Source of the DNA: Streptomyces monomycini
Lineage (GTDB): Bacteria > Actinomycetota > Actinomycetes > Streptomycetales > Streptomycetaceae
Direction of reading: 5' to 3'
NCBI RefSeq assembly: GCF_022271435.1
Contig: NZ_JAFIQY010000027.1
Coordinates: 1 to 64,000 of the forward strand
DNA length: 64,000 nt
Shown here piece by piece: positions 16,263 through 24,873 of the stretch. Within the stretch, counting starts at the first letter, position 1, and each line of letters opens with the position of its first letter. The notes under the pieces are model-generated. The model was given only the letters and a program-made list of their open reading frames with translations, did not search any database and was not told the origin of the DNA. Position numbers and translations under genes: made by a program.

Positions 16263-17066
16263 TCAGCCGCGGCCGATGTACGGCATGGCCGTCGCCATCA
16301 CCGTCGCGAACTGCACGTTCGCGCCCAGCGGCAGCTGCGCCATGTGCAGGACTGTACGGGCCACGTCCGCCGCGTCCATCACCGGCTCGACCGCCGTACG
16401 GCCGTCGGCCTGAAGGATGCCGGTCCGCATCCGCCCGGTCATCTCGGTGGCCGCGTTGCCGATGTCGAGCTGCCCGCAGGCGATGCCGTACGGACGCCCG
16501 TCCAGCGAGAGCGACTTGGTCAGGCCGGTCATGGCGTGCTTGGTGGCGGTGTACGCGACGGAATGCGGGCGCGGTGCGTGCGCGGAGACCGAGCCGTTGT
16601 TGATGATGCGGCCGCCGCGCGGGTCCTGGTCCTTCATGGCGCGGAAGGCGGCCTGGGCGCAGAGGAAGGCGCCGGTGAGGTTGGTGTCGACGACCGCGCG
16701 CCAGTCGTCGTACGCCAGTTCCTCCAGCGGTACGGGCGGGCCGAACGTTCCGGCGTTGTTGAACAGCAGGTCCAGCCGGCCGAACCGGTCGCGAGCGGCG
16801 GCGAAGAGGGCGTCCACCTGGTCGGGGCGGGTCACGTCGGCCGGGACGCACAGCACGGCGGGGCTCTCGGGGCCGTCGGCGTTCCGCTCCGCCTGGCGGG
16901 CGGTCTCCGCAAGGGCGTCGGCGCGCCGCCCGGCGAGCACCAGCGACCAGCCGGCCCCGGCGAGGGCCAGGGCGACGGCCCGGCCGATGCCGGAACCGGC
17001 ACCGGTGATCAGGGCGGTCGGCGCGGGCGGGGGAGTGGTGCCGGGGCGGGTCTCGGGTGACGTCAT
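16263..17066 (-). CDS. Short-chain dehydrogenase/reductase
   Basis: The 267-aa NAD(P)-dependent oxidoreductase has a classical SDR fold. TGAGSGIGRAVAL binds the cofactor, LLFNNAG is present, and the catalytic Ser and YxxxK lie in NGSVS...SVAYTATKHA. VLAGRRAD after the second strand carries arginines, which favours NADP(H). The substrate is unknown. ATG 17066 is chosen because it opens with the usual Pro-rich lead into TALITGAG; it has no clear ribosome binding site and may be leaderless. The frame extends to an alternative start at 17093. Confidence 0.9.
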   Translation of the reverse strand: MTSPETRPGTTPPPAPTALITGAGSGIGRAVALALAGAGWSLVLAGRRADALAETARQAERNADGPESPAVLCVPADVTRPDQVDALFAAARDRFGRLDLLFNNAGTFGPPVPLEELAYDDWRAVVDTNLTGAFLCAQAAFRAMKDQDPRGGRIINNGSVSAHAPRPHSVAYTATKHAMTGLTKSLSLDGRPYGIACGQLDIGNAATEMTGRMRTGILQADGRTAVEPVMDAADVARTVLHMAQLPLGANVQFATVMATAMPYIGRG

Positions 17067-17135
17067 GGCGGCAGAGTAAGGCGCGGCCCGCACGCCCGCG
17101 GGGGCGGGCTCGCGGAGCCGCTGTGGACGAACCGT

Positions 17136-18062
17136 TCACCCCGCCCCGTGAAACCCCTTGAGCACCGCCGCCTTGGCCGCGGCGAACTCCTCGGCGGTCA
17201 GGATGCCGTCCCGGTGCAGTTCGCCGAGTTCACGCAGTCGGCGGAGCAGGACGTCGGGGTCCTGGCCGCCGCCCTGGGAGCCCCGTTCCGCCGCCGCCTC
17301 CAGGGTCGGTACGGGCTGCGCCGCGGCCACCGGGGCAGCCGCCGTCGGCGCGGATCCGCCGGACGGGTGCGGCAGCCGTGCCGCGACCGCGGCCGCGAGC
17401 AGCGCGGTGCGGCCGCTCTCCTTCTTGAAGCCCCACAGCTCGATGGCGTTCGGGTCGTGCTCCGGCCTGAGCTTCGCGGTGACGCCCTTCGGGCGGAAGC
17501 GCAGGTAGCCGGACTCCAGCCCGGAGGCGGGGCGCCAGTCGACCCCGGCCAGGTCGGCGAGGGCGAAGTCCCGCGCGCCCGCGTGCTTCTTGCTCTCGCT
17601 GGTGGACCAGCGCCAGTCGATGTGCACCTGCTCCCCGTCGAAGGTCGCCACGCCGTCCACGCCCGCGGCGGACAGCGGCACGGCGGGGCCCGGCAGCAGG
17701 TAGCGGTCGGTGGGCCCGGTCACCACCTGGTCGAGGAGCAGGGACTGGCGCACCTCGTCGGCGAAGTACTCGGCGACGCCGGTACGGTCCGCGTCCACGC
17801 TCACCTGGTAGGGGTTGGCGTCGTCCGGCAGACTGCCGCCGGTGACGTACAGCAGCGGGTCGGCGCCGTCCCGCAGCCGCAGGCGCAACCGTCCGCCCTT
17901 GCGGGCCGGTTCGTACGCGATGCCCGCCAGCGCCTCCAGCGGTACGGAGGTCTCGCCGAGGTCCTGCCGCAGCCGGTGCACGCCCCGTTCCTGCCCCGGC
18001 ACGATCCACACCCGGTCACCGTCGAAGGACCACGTGCCGTCGCGCACCATCAGTTCAGCCAT
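17136..18062 (-). CDS. DUF4429 / SHOCT domain protein
   Basis: The 308-aa cytosolic protein has two DUF4429-type beta domains, each with the WSFDGD...V.I pattern (residues about 8-110 and 135-225; GVATFDGEQVHIDWRW starts the second). After a Pro/Ala linker comes a C-terminal SHOCT helix pair (LLRRLRELGELHRDGILTAEEFAAAKAAVL). The family is common in Streptomyces and of unknown function; SHOCT segments often mediate oligomerisation. There is no enzymatic motif. It diverges from the phoD gene. Confidence 0.85.
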   Translation of the reverse strand: MAELMVRDGTWSFDGDRVWIVPGQERGVHRLRQDLGETSVPLEALAGIAYEPARKGGRLRLRLRDGADPLLYVTGGSLPDDANPYQVSVDADRTGVAEYFADEVRQSLLLDQVVTGPTDRYLLPGPAVPLSAAGVDGVATFDGEQVHIDWRWSTSESKKHAGARDFALADLAGVDWRPASGLESGYLRFRPKGVTAKLRPEHDPNAIELWGFKKESGRTALLAAAVAARLPHPSGGSAPTAAAPVAAAQPVPTLEAAAERGSQGGGQDPDVLLRRLRELGELHRDGILTAEEFAAAKAAVLKGFHGAG

Positions 18063-18219
18063 GTCCCGAATCCTACGGAAACGCCGATCCGGCGGCGGAG
18101 GGCGAGCCCGACACTTCAGGCGCTGTCGGCCCTGTCGGCGCTGTCGGCCCTGTCGGCGCTCCGGGCCGCCCGCCGGCCCGTCCGCCGCGATTGTCCGGGA
18201 CCGTCCGATACGGGCGCAG

Positions 18220-18241
18220 TCCTCATCCGGTTGTCATGTGT
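18220..18241 (+). promoter_or_regulatory. Possible PHO box (PhoP site) upstream of phoD
   Basis: Two TCAT elements (18223-18226 and 18234-18237) are spaced exactly 11 bp, as in Streptomyces PHO boxes built from 11-bp direct repeats with a TTCA core. The match to the consensus is weak. Position, about 80 bp before a secreted phosphatase gene, supports it. An 18-bp direct repeat (18121-18138, 18139-18156) lies further upstream. Confidence 0.3.
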
Positions 18242-18319
18242 GCGTCGAACCCGGGACAGCGGATCGCCGTCGTCCGCCCCTCCAATCGCTGGTGACAACA
18301 CCAGCCCAGGGAGGGGCAG

Positions 18320-19999
18320 ATGGCCCGTCAAGGTCAGTACGAGCAGGACGCGCGGCCCGCACAGGGTGCCCAGGGCGCCCCGTACACCCAGGAGATGCGG
18401 GCCGCCGCCGCGCACCTCGCCCGGCGCCGCTTCCTCACCGGCACCGGGGCCGCCGCGGCGCTGGCCTTCGCGGCCAACCTGCCGGGCACCGGCGTCGCGT
18501 ACGCCGCCGCCGAGGCCGACGCCCGCAAGATCACCGAGAACCCCTTCACGCTCGGGGTGGCCTCCGGCGACCCGCTGCCCGGCTCCGTCGTGCTGTGGAC
18601 CCGGCTCGCCCCGAAGCCGTACGAGCCGGGCAGCGGCATGCCCAAGGCCCGGGTGACGGTGCGCTGGGAGGTCGCGTACGACGAGAAGTTCCGGCGGCCG
18701 GCAGGGCGCGGACGGGGTGAGGCGCACCCGGAGTTCAACCACGCGGTGCACATCGAAGCCACCGGCCTCGCGCCGGACCGCGTCTACTACTACCGCTTCC
18801 GCGCCGGCAACTGGATCAGCCCGGTCGGCCGCACCCGCACCGCGCCCGCGCGCGGGGCGCAGAACAAGGAGCTGCGCCTGGGTCTCGTCTCCTGCCAGGC
18901 GTACCACGACGGCTACTACACCGCCCACCGGCACCTGGCCGCAGAGGACCTGGACGTGGTCTTCCACCTCGGCGACTACCTGTACGAGTACCCGGTGAAC
19001 GCCGTCGGCGGCGCCCGCAAGTACACCGACCGCAAGCTCCCCGCGCGCTTCAACCGCGAGACGGTGACGCTGGAGGACTACCGGCTGCGGTACGCGCTCT
19101 ACAAGTCCGACCCCGACCTCCAGGCCGCGCACGCCGCCCATCCGTTCATCGTCGCCTGGGACGACCACGAGGTGGAGAACAACTACGCGGACGACGTCAG
19201 CGAGAACAACGCCCCCAAGGGCGAGTTCCTGCTGCGCCGGGCCGCCGCCTACCGTGCGTACTGGGAGAACCAGCCGCTGCGCCGCCCGCAGCGCCCGAAC
19301 GGCCCGGACGCCCAGCTCTACCGTCGCGTGCACTTCGGGCAGCTCGCCCAGTTCGACGTGCTGGACACCCGCCAGTACCGCTCCGACCAGGCGTACGGTG
19401 ACGGCTGGCACGCGCCGGGCCCGGAGTCCACGAACGCCGCCCGCACCCTGACCGGCAGCAAGCAGGAGCGCTGGCTCGTCGACGGGTGGCGCTCCTCCTC
19501 GGCGCTGTGGAACGTGCTGCCGCAGCAGGTCACCTTCGCCGAGCGGCGCAACGCCACCGGCCCCGGCTACAAGCTCAGCATGGACTCCTGGGACGGCTAC
19601 CCGGCCTCCCGGGAGCGAGTGCTGAAGGGCGCCGAGGCGGCGGGCGTGGACAACCTCGTCGTACTGACCGGCGACGTGCACGTGCACTACGCGTTCGACA
19701 TCAAGCGGGACTTCCGGGACGAGAAGTCGCGTACCGCGGGCGTGGAGTTCGTGACCACCTCGATCGCCAGCGGCGAGGACGGGGCGGACAAGCCGGCCAA
19801 CTGGGGCACCTACATGGCGGCCAACCCGCACCTGAAGTTCTACAACGCCCGGCGCGGATATGTGACCGTCACGCTGGACCGGGAGAAGGCGCGGGCCGAC
19901 TTCCGTACGGTGGCGAAGGTGACGAAGCCGGGGGCCCCGGTGATCACGGCCGGGTCGTTCGTGTCCGAGGCGGGCAGCCCGGGGCTCGAACCGGCCTGA
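18320..19999 (+). CDS. phoD: Secreted alkaline phosphatase/phosphodiesterase PhoD
   Basis: The 559-aa protein has a Tat signal (ARRRFLTGTGAAAALAFAANL, cleavage likely near AYAAA) followed by the PhoD N-terminal domain and metallophosphatase core. Visible metal-binding blocks are VFHLGDYLYEY, AWDDHEVENNY, LDTRQYRSDQ and LTGDVHVHYAF. The enzyme hydrolyses phosphomonoesters and diesters outside the cell using Fe/Ca and is normally induced on phosphate starvation by PhoP. ATG 18320 is preceded by GGGAGGGGC. It is monocistronic. Confidence 0.95.
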   Translation: MARQGQYEQDARPAQGAQGAPYTQEMRAAAAHLARRRFLTGTGAAAALAFAANLPGTGVAYAAAEADARKITENPFTLGVASGDPLPGSVVLWTRLAPKPYEPGSGMPKARVTVRWEVAYDEKFRRPAGRGRGEAHPEFNHAVHIEATGLAPDRVYYYRFRAGNWISPVGRTRTAPARGAQNKELRLGLVSCQAYHDGYYTAHRHLAAEDLDVVFHLGDYLYEYPVNAVGGARKYTDRKLPARFNRETVTLEDYRLRYALYKSDPDLQAAHAAHPFIVAWDDHEVENNYADDVSENNAPKGEFLLRRAAAYRAYWENQPLRRPQRPNGPDAQLYRRVHFGQLAQFDVLDTRQYRSDQAYGDGWHAPGPESTNAARTLTGSKQERWLVDGWRSSSALWNVLPQQVTFAERRNATGPGYKLSMDSWDGYPASRERVLKGAEAAGVDNLVVLTGDVHVHYAFDIKRDFRDEKSRTAGVEFVTTSIASGEDGADKPANWGTYMAANPHLKFYNARRGYVTVTLDREKARADFRTVAKVTKPGAPVITAGSFVSEAGSPGLEPA

Positions 20000-20105
20000 C
20001 ACACGAGGGCGGAAGTCGGGCCCTGGGGCCCTGGCCGAAAGCGCGCCGGGGGTCTCTCCGTGCATGACACCATGGTCAAGCCATCAATCATCCATGGAGA
20101 CACTC

Positions 20106-21425
20106 ATGACGGACCCCGGCACCGGAACGACGGAGCCCCAGGACAGCGTTCCGATAGCCGAGCGGGACGTGGCGGCGGCGCCTGCCGCGTCCCGCCGCAC
20201 CAGCCTGCTCGTCACCCTGATTCTCGGCGGCCTGACCGCGGTGCCGCCGCTCTCCATGGACATGTACCTCCCGGCCCTGCCGGAGGTCACCGACGCGCTG
20301 CACAGCCCGGCCGCCACCGTCCAGCTCACCCTGACCACCTGCCTCGCGGGCATGGCCCTGGGGCAGATGGTCGTCGGTCCGATGAGCGACAAGTGGGGCC
20401 GCCGCCGGCCGCTGCTCGCCGGCATGGTGATCTACGTCATCGCCACCGCGCTGTGCGCCCTGGCCACCAACGCCGAGCTGCTCATCGCCTTCCGCCTGCT
20501 CCAGGGCCTGGCGGGCGCGGCCGGCATCGTCATCGCCCGGGCGGTGGTGCGCGACCTGTACGACGGCGTGGCGATGGCCCGCTTCTTCTCCACCCTGATG
20601 CTGATCTCCGGTGTCGCCCCCGTCGTCGCGCCGCTGATCGGCGGGCAGATCCTCCAGGTCACCGACTGGCGCGGCGTCTTCGTCGTGCTCACCGTCGTCG
20701 GTGTGCTGCTCACCCTGCTGGTCTGGCGCCGCCTGCACGAGACGCTGCCGCCCGAGCGGCGGCACTCCGGGGGCCTCGGCGAGGCCCTGCACACCATGCG
20801 CACCCTGCTCGCCGACCGCGCCTTCTCCGGCTACCTGATCGTCGGCGCGTTCGCCTTCGCCGCGCTGTTCGCCTACATCTCCGCCTCGCCGTTCGTGATC
20901 CAGGAGATCTACGGCGCCTCTCCGCAGACCTTCAGCCTGCTGTTCGGCGTCAACTCCGTGGGCCTGGTCCTGGTCGGCCAGATCAACGGCAAGGTGCTGG
21001 TCGGCCGGGTCAGCCTGGACATGGTGCTGGGCATCGGCCTGGGCCTGGTCACCGCCGCCGCGGCGGCGCTGCTGCTGATGGCCGGCGGCGTCTTCGGCGA
21101 GGTCGGGCTGTGGCCAATGGCCGCCGGGCTGTTCGTCCTGATGTCCGCGATGGGCCTGGTCATGGCGTCGGCCAACACCAAGGCGCTGCTGCGCTCGGGG
21201 CACGCGGCGGGCTCCGCCTCGGCGCTGCTGGGCACCTCCACCTTCCTCCTGGGCTCCGTGGCCTCGCCGCTGGTCGGCATCGCGGGCGAGCACACCGCCG
21301 TACCGATGGCCGTGGTCCAGCTCTCCTGCGGCGTACTGGCGCTGCTGAGCTTCCTGGGAATGTGCCGCCCGTGGCAGCGTAGGGAGGAGACCGCCACCGG
21401 GACCGGCGAGAGGACCAGGCTCTGA
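20106..21425 (+). CDS. Bcr/CflA-type MFS drug efflux transporter
   Basis: The 439-aa protein has 12 predicted membrane segments. The first carries MDMYLPALPEV, typical of the Bcr/CflA drug:H+ antiporter group; loop 2-3 has the MFS motif GPMSDKWGRRRPLL and TM4 has RLLQGLAGAAGIVIARAVVRDL. Such proteins export bicyclomycin, sulfonamides or chloramphenicol-like drugs, but the substrate here is unknown. ATG 20106 has GGAGA six bases upstream; ATG 20094 is an alternative. The stop overlaps the presumed CTG start of the next gene. Confidence 0.92.
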   Translation: MTDPGTGTTEPQDSVPIAERDVAAAPAASRRTSLLVTLILGGLTAVPPLSMDMYLPALPEVTDALHSPAATVQLTLTTCLAGMALGQMVVGPMSDKWGRRRPLLAGMVIYVIATALCALATNAELLIAFRLLQGLAGAAGIVIARAVVRDLYDGVAMARFFSTLMLISGVAPVVAPLIGGQILQVTDWRGVFVVLTVVGVLLTLLVWRRLHETLPPERRHSGGLGEALHTMRTLLADRAFSGYLIVGAFAFAALFAYISASPFVIQEIYGASPQTFSLLFGVNSVGLVLVGQINGKVLVGRVSLDMVLGIGLGLVTAAAAALLLMAGGVFGEVGLWPMAAGLFVLMSAMGLVMASANTKALLRSGHAAGSASALLGTSTFLLGSVASPLVGIAGEHTAVPMAVVQLSCGVLALLSFLGMCRPWQRREETATGTGERTRL

Positions 21426-22627
21426 ACGCAACGGGACTGCGACACGGCACCCCCGCCGCCGCGGGGCTGGACCCCGCCTGGATGCGGCGCCTGGTCCACG
21501 GGGTGCGGGAGGCGACCGAGGGACCCGCGCCCTGGTGCGCGGGCGCCGTGGTGCTCGCCGGGCGCGGCCCGGTGGTCGCCGCCGAGGAGGCGGCGGGCTG
21601 GGCGCTGCGCTACGCGGGGTACGACCCCGAGTGCGACCGCGGTGTGGAGCTGCCCCGGGAGCACCGGGAGCCGATGCGCGTCGGCACCGTCTTCGACCTG
21701 GCCTCGCTGACCAAGCTGTGCACCGCGATCGTGGCGGTCCAGCAGGCCGAGCGGGGCCTGCTGGACCTGGACGCCGAAGCCGGCCGCTGGCTGCCCGGCT
21801 TCGCCGACGGCATCACCGTCCGCGGCCTGCTCACCCACACCTCGGGACTGCGCCCGGAGCTGCCGTTCTACGAGCGCCACGGGCGCACGGCCCAACTGGA
21901 GCTGCTGTGGGCGGAAGCGGCGGCGCCCGCTGCGCCGCCCGGCAGCACGTACCGCTACTCCGACCTCAACCTCATCGCCCTCCAGCTGATCCTGGAACGC
22001 CTCACCGGCCTGCGGCTGGACGCCCTCGTGGCGCGCGGGATCACCGGCCCGCTGGGCATGACCAGTACGGCGTTCGGACCGCTGGCCCCGGCGGGCGTGG
22101 CCGCGACCGAGGACCAGCGGCGGCCGTGGGCCAAGGCCGACCGGGGCATGGTGCGCGGCGCGGTGCACGACGAGAACGCGTGGGCGCTGGGCGGCGTCGC
22201 CGGGCACGCGGGCCTGTTCTCGACGGCGCAGGACCTGGCGGTGCTGTGCCGGACGCTGCTCGGAGGCGGCGCGTACGGCCGGGAGCGCATCCTCGGCGCG
22301 GAGTCGGTGGCGCTGCTGCTGGACCCGCCGGGCCTCGGTTTCGGCGTGGACCAGCCGTACTTCATGGGGGAGCTGGCGGGGCGCGGCGCGGCCGGGCACA
22401 CCGGGTTCACCGGGACGAGCCTGGTGCTGGACCGGGCGACCGACACGTTCCTGGTGCTGCTGGCCAACACCGTCCACCCGCGGCGGCGCGAGGCGGGCAG
22501 CGGGCCCCGGGCGGCGGCCGCGACCCGGCTGGCACGGGCGGTACGGGCCGGCGGCGGACCGCAGGCGTACGGAACGGGAGGGCCGGGGCGGCGGCCGGCC
22601 GGGCCCGGGCGTCCCGGCCCGCCGTGA
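21422..22627 (+). CDS. Class C beta-lactamase-like serine hydrolase, probable CTG start
   Basis: The protein has the penicillin-binding fold: nucleophile in ASLTKLC (SxxK), YSDLN as the YxN-like element and GHTGFTG as the KTG-like element. It is probably an esterase or D-aminopeptidase rather than a drug-hydrolysing enzyme; no signal peptide is visible. The open frame starts after TAG 21380-21382 and contains no ATG, GTG or TTG before ATG 21482. Yet conserved-looking N-terminal sequence (TGLRHGTPAAAGLDPAWM) lies before that ATG. CTG 21422 overlaps the upstream TGA (CTGA) and has AGAGGA upstream, so a coupled CTG start giving 401 aa is favoured. The C terminus is Gly/Pro/Arg-rich. Confidence 0.8.
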   Translation: MNATGLRHGTPAAAGLDPAWMRRLVHGVREATEGPAPWCAGAVVLAGRGPVVAAEEAAGWALRYAGYDPECDRGVELPREHREPMRVGTVFDLASLTKLCTAIVAVQQAERGLLDLDAEAGRWLPGFADGITVRGLLTHTSGLRPELPFYERHGRTAQLELLWAEAAAPAAPPGSTYRYSDLNLIALQLILERLTGLRLDALVARGITGPLGMTSTAFGPLAPAGVAATEDQRRPWAKADRGMVRGAVHDENAWALGGVAGHAGLFSTAQDLAVLCRTLLGGGAYGRERILGAESVALLLDPPGLGFGVDQPYFMGELAGRGAAGHTGFTGTSLVLDRATDTFLVLLANTVHPRRREAGSGPRAAAATRLARAVRAGGGPQAYGTGGPGRRPAGPGRPGPP

Positions 22628-22656
22628 GACGGGTCCGGGGGCCCGCCCCGGCCCCG

Positions 22657-22662
22657 TAAAAT
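22657..22662 (+). promoter_or_regulatory. TAAAAT -10 element suggesting a leaderless mRNA
   Basis: TAAAAT lies 7 bases before ATG 22670 in otherwise GC-rich sequence. Transcription would start at about the ATG, giving a leaderless transcript. No good -35 is seen. Confidence 0.35.
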
Positions 22663-22669
22663 GGCGGGA

Positions 22670-23650
22670 ATGCACGACGAACTGCGCGCCGCACTGGCCG
22701 GCCTGCTCGACGGCCTGCCGCCCACGCAGGCCGCGCGGGCCGTCAACCGTCTGATCGCCAACTACCGGGGCCGGACCCCGACCGACGCCCCGGTCCTCAG
22801 GGACCGCGCGGACGTCGCCGCGTACGCCGCCTACCGGATGCCCGCGACCTTCGAGGCCGTACGGCACGCGCTGGACGCCTTCGCGGCGCGGCTGCCCGGC
22901 TGGGCGCCCGCCTCCCACGTGGACATCGGCGGCGGCACCGGCGCCGCGACCTGGGCGGTCGCGGCCACCTGGGACGGTCACCGCACGACCGTGTACGACT
23001 GGGCCGAACCGGCGCTGGAGCTGGGCCGCGAGCTGGCCGACGGCGTGCTGCCGGACACGGACTGGCAGCGCCGGGTCATCGGCGCGGGCATGGCGATCCC
23101 GGAGGGCACGGACCTGGTCACCGTCTCGTACGTGCTCGGCGAGCTGCGCCCCGAGGACCGCCGCGCGGTCGTCGGCGCGGCGGCCGGGGCGTCGGCCGTC
23201 GTCCTGATCGAGCCCGGCACCCCGGACGGCTATCTGCGCATCCGCGAGGCCCGCGAGCAGCTGACCGACGCCGGTCTGCGCGTCGTCGCGCCGTGCCCGC
23301 ACAGCGGTGTGTGCCCGATCGTGCCGGGCGAGGACTGGTGCCACATGGCCGCCCGGGTGACCCGCTCCTCGCTGCACCGCCAGGTCAAGGGCGGCTCGCT
23401 GCCGTACGAGGACGAGAAGTTCAGCTATGTCGCGGCGGTGCGGCCGGACGTGGTGGGCGGCGCGGACGGTGCGGCGGCCGCACCGGCGCGCATCGTCCGC
23501 AAGCCCCAGCTCCGTAAGGGACAGGTCCTGCTGGACCTGTGCACGGAGGAGGGGCTGCGGCGCGACACGGTCACCAAACGGCACGGCGACCGCTACAAGG
23601 CCGCCCGCGACGCCGAATGGGGCGACGCCTGGGAGCGGCCGGCGGGCTGA
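22670..23650 (+). CDS. Rsm22-family (METTL17-like) small-subunit ribosome-associated methyltransferase-like protein
   Basis: The 326-aa protein has a Rossmann methyltransferase core (HVDIGGGTGAATWAVA). The family's cysteine cluster follows: CPHSGVCPI and DWCHMAARVTR, then EDEKFSYVAAVR. In mitochondrial relatives these cysteines bind a 4Fe-4S cluster and the protein helps assemble the small ribosomal subunit; a similar role here is inferred. ATG 22661 is in frame nine bases earlier. ATG 22670 is chosen because the -10-like TAAAAT overlaps the first ATG. Confidence 0.88.
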   Translation: MHDELRAALAGLLDGLPPTQAARAVNRLIANYRGRTPTDAPVLRDRADVAAYAAYRMPATFEAVRHALDAFAARLPGWAPASHVDIGGGTGAATWAVAATWDGHRTTVYDWAEPALELGRELADGVLPDTDWQRRVIGAGMAIPEGTDLVTVSYVLGELRPEDRRAVVGAAAGASAVVLIEPGTPDGYLRIREAREQLTDAGLRVVAPCPHSGVCPIVPGEDWCHMAARVTRSSLHRQVKGGSLPYEDEKFSYVAAVRPDVVGGADGAAAAPARIVRKPQLRKGQVLLDLCTEEGLRRDTVTKRHGDRYKAARDAEWGDAWERPAG

Positions 23651-23678
23651 CCGGCGGCCGAAGGGCTGACCGCTCCCG

Positions 23679-24515
23679 CTACGGGAGGGCCGGGCGTAGC
23701 TCCTGCGTGCAGCACTTGACGCTGCCGCCGCCCTTGAGCAGTTCGGCCAGGTCCATGCCGACGGGCTCGTACCCGCGCTCGCGGAGCGGCGCGAAGAGCC
23801 CCACCGCGGCCTGCGGCAGCAGCACGTGCCGCCCGTCGCTGACCGCGTTCAGCCCGAACGCCTCCGCGTCCGCGCGCGAGGCGATCAGGGCGTCGGGGAA
23901 GAGCCGGGCCAGCACGGCCCGGCTGCCCGCCGAGAAGGCGCCCGGGTAGTACATGACCTCCGAGTCCGTCGCGTCGTCCAGCACGCACAGCGCCGTGTCG
24001 AGGTGGTAGTAGCGCGGGTCGACCAGGTCCAGGCCGATCACCGGACGGCCGAAGTACTCCTGCGCCTCGGCGTGCGAGAGCGGACTGCTGCGGAAGCCGC
24101 GCCCGGCCAGCAGCCACGACGCGGTGACCGCGAAGTCGCCCTCCGCCTCGTTGACGTTCTCCGGCTCGCGCACCTCGGTGAAGCCGTGGTCGCGGTACCA
24201 CGCGGCATGGACGGCGGCCTCGCCGCGGCGCTCCTCGAAGGCGAACCGCGCGCCGAGCACCCGGCCGTCCACGACGGTGGCGCCGTTCGCGGTGTAGACC
24301 ATGTCCGGCAGGCCGGGGTGCGGCCGCAGCTCCTCGACGGTGTGGCCGAGCGCGCGGTAGCGGTCGCGCAGCACCTCCCACTGGGCCAGCGCCAGCGGCA
24401 GATCGACGGGTTTGTCCGGGTCCATCCAGGGGTTGATGGAGTAGCTGACCTTGAAGTGGGCCGGCGGGCACATCAGGTAGCGCCGGGGACGGGCGACGCG
24501 CGGAGGTGTACGCAA
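23679..24515 (-). CDS. ddaH: Dimethylarginine dimethylaminohydrolase (DDAH)/amidinotransferase family protein
   Basis: The 278-aa protein of the guanidine-modifying superfamily shows the expected residues: MVYTANGATV, EGDF, YYHLDTALCVLD with the catalytic His, and the nucleophile Cys in KCCTQEL near the C terminus. DDAH converts methylarginines to citrulline plus methylamines; arginine deiminase-like activity on a related guanidine compound is also possible. The start is TTG 24515, with GTGAGGAG upstream. That ribosome binding site and the start codon lie in the 3' arm of a 15-bp inverted repeat (24520-24592), suggesting translational control. The DUF6243 gene lies upstream in the same direction. 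Confidence 0.85.
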   Translation of the reverse strand: MRTPPRVARPRRYLMCPPAHFKVSYSINPWMDPDKPVDLPLALAQWEVLRDRYRALGHTVEELRPHPGLPDMVYTANGATVVDGRVLGARFAFEERRGEAAVHAAWYRDHGFTEVREPENVNEAEGDFAVTASWLLAGRGFRSSPLSHAEAQEYFGRPVIGLDLVDPRYYHLDTALCVLDDATDSEVMYYPGAFSAGSRAVLARLFPDALIASRADAEAFGLNAVSDGRHVLLPQAAVGLFAPLRERGYEPVGMDLAELLKGGGSVKCCTQELRPALP

Positions 24516-24597
24516 GGAAGGCTCCTCACGGTGGGTGGGACGCGGAGGCGTACGAGGTGCGTACGCGCTCAAATGGTCCACCGTGAGGAGCCCGTTG
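24511..24597 (-). promoter_or_regulatory. Leader RNA structure sequestering the ddaH ribosome binding site
   Basis: On the minus-strand transcript, GGCTCCTCACGGTGG (24592-24578) pairs perfectly with CCACCGTGAGGAGCC (24534-24520), which contains the GTGAGGAG ribosome binding site. CGCAA (24597-24593 region) can additionally pair with TTGCG that includes the TTG start. Within the loop, GCGTACG and CGTACGC form a 7-bp hairpin. The arrangement looks like a cis-acting translational switch or attenuator. It may also terminate the upstream DUF6243 transcript. The ligand or trigger is unknown. Confidence 0.55.
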
Positions 24598-24621
24598 CGC
24601 AGTGATCCGTTCGGGTGGTTT

Positions 24622-24810
24622 TCACCCCTGGCGGGTTTCTCCGGCGCCGCGCTGCTCCTGGAGCCTGCGCAGCAGCGCGCGCCGCTGCGCCATCGGGTCG
24701 GTGCCGCCGCCCACGCCGTTGCCGCCCCGGCCGCCGCGCAGCGCGCCGCGGGAGAGCTTGCTGCGGGTGCCGCCGACGCCGAGCATGTTGCCCGCGCTTC
24801 CCTTGCTCAT
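24622..24810 (-). CDS. DUF6243-type small protein
   Basis: The 62-aa product MSKGSAGNMLGVGGTRSKLS... continues with Gly/Arg-rich sequence and ends in a short basic helix (QRRALLRRLQEQ). It matches the DUF6243 family of small Streptomyces proteins of unknown role, recognised by the MSKG..GNMLGVGGTR start. ATG 24810 is preceded by GGAGACGACCCC. It is divergent from the tetR gene, with both operators in between, so TetR probably controls it. Confidence 0.75.
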   Translation of the reverse strand: MSKGSAGNMLGVGGTRSKLSRGALRGGRGGNGVGGGTDPMAQRRALLRRLQEQRGAGETRQG

Positions 24811-24839
24811 GGGGTCGTCTCCTTCGTCCGTCGAAAGGA

Positions 24840-24856
24840 CGAGACGGTTCGTCTCG
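24840..24856. promoter_or_regulatory. TetR operator 1
   Basis: Inverted repeat CGAGACG-GTT-CGTCTCG, 7-bp arms with a 3-bp spacer, lies 30 bp upstream of the DUF6243 start and shares its half-site with operator 2. Confidence 0.7.
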
Positions 24857-24873
24857 CTCGATGCCGAGTCTGG

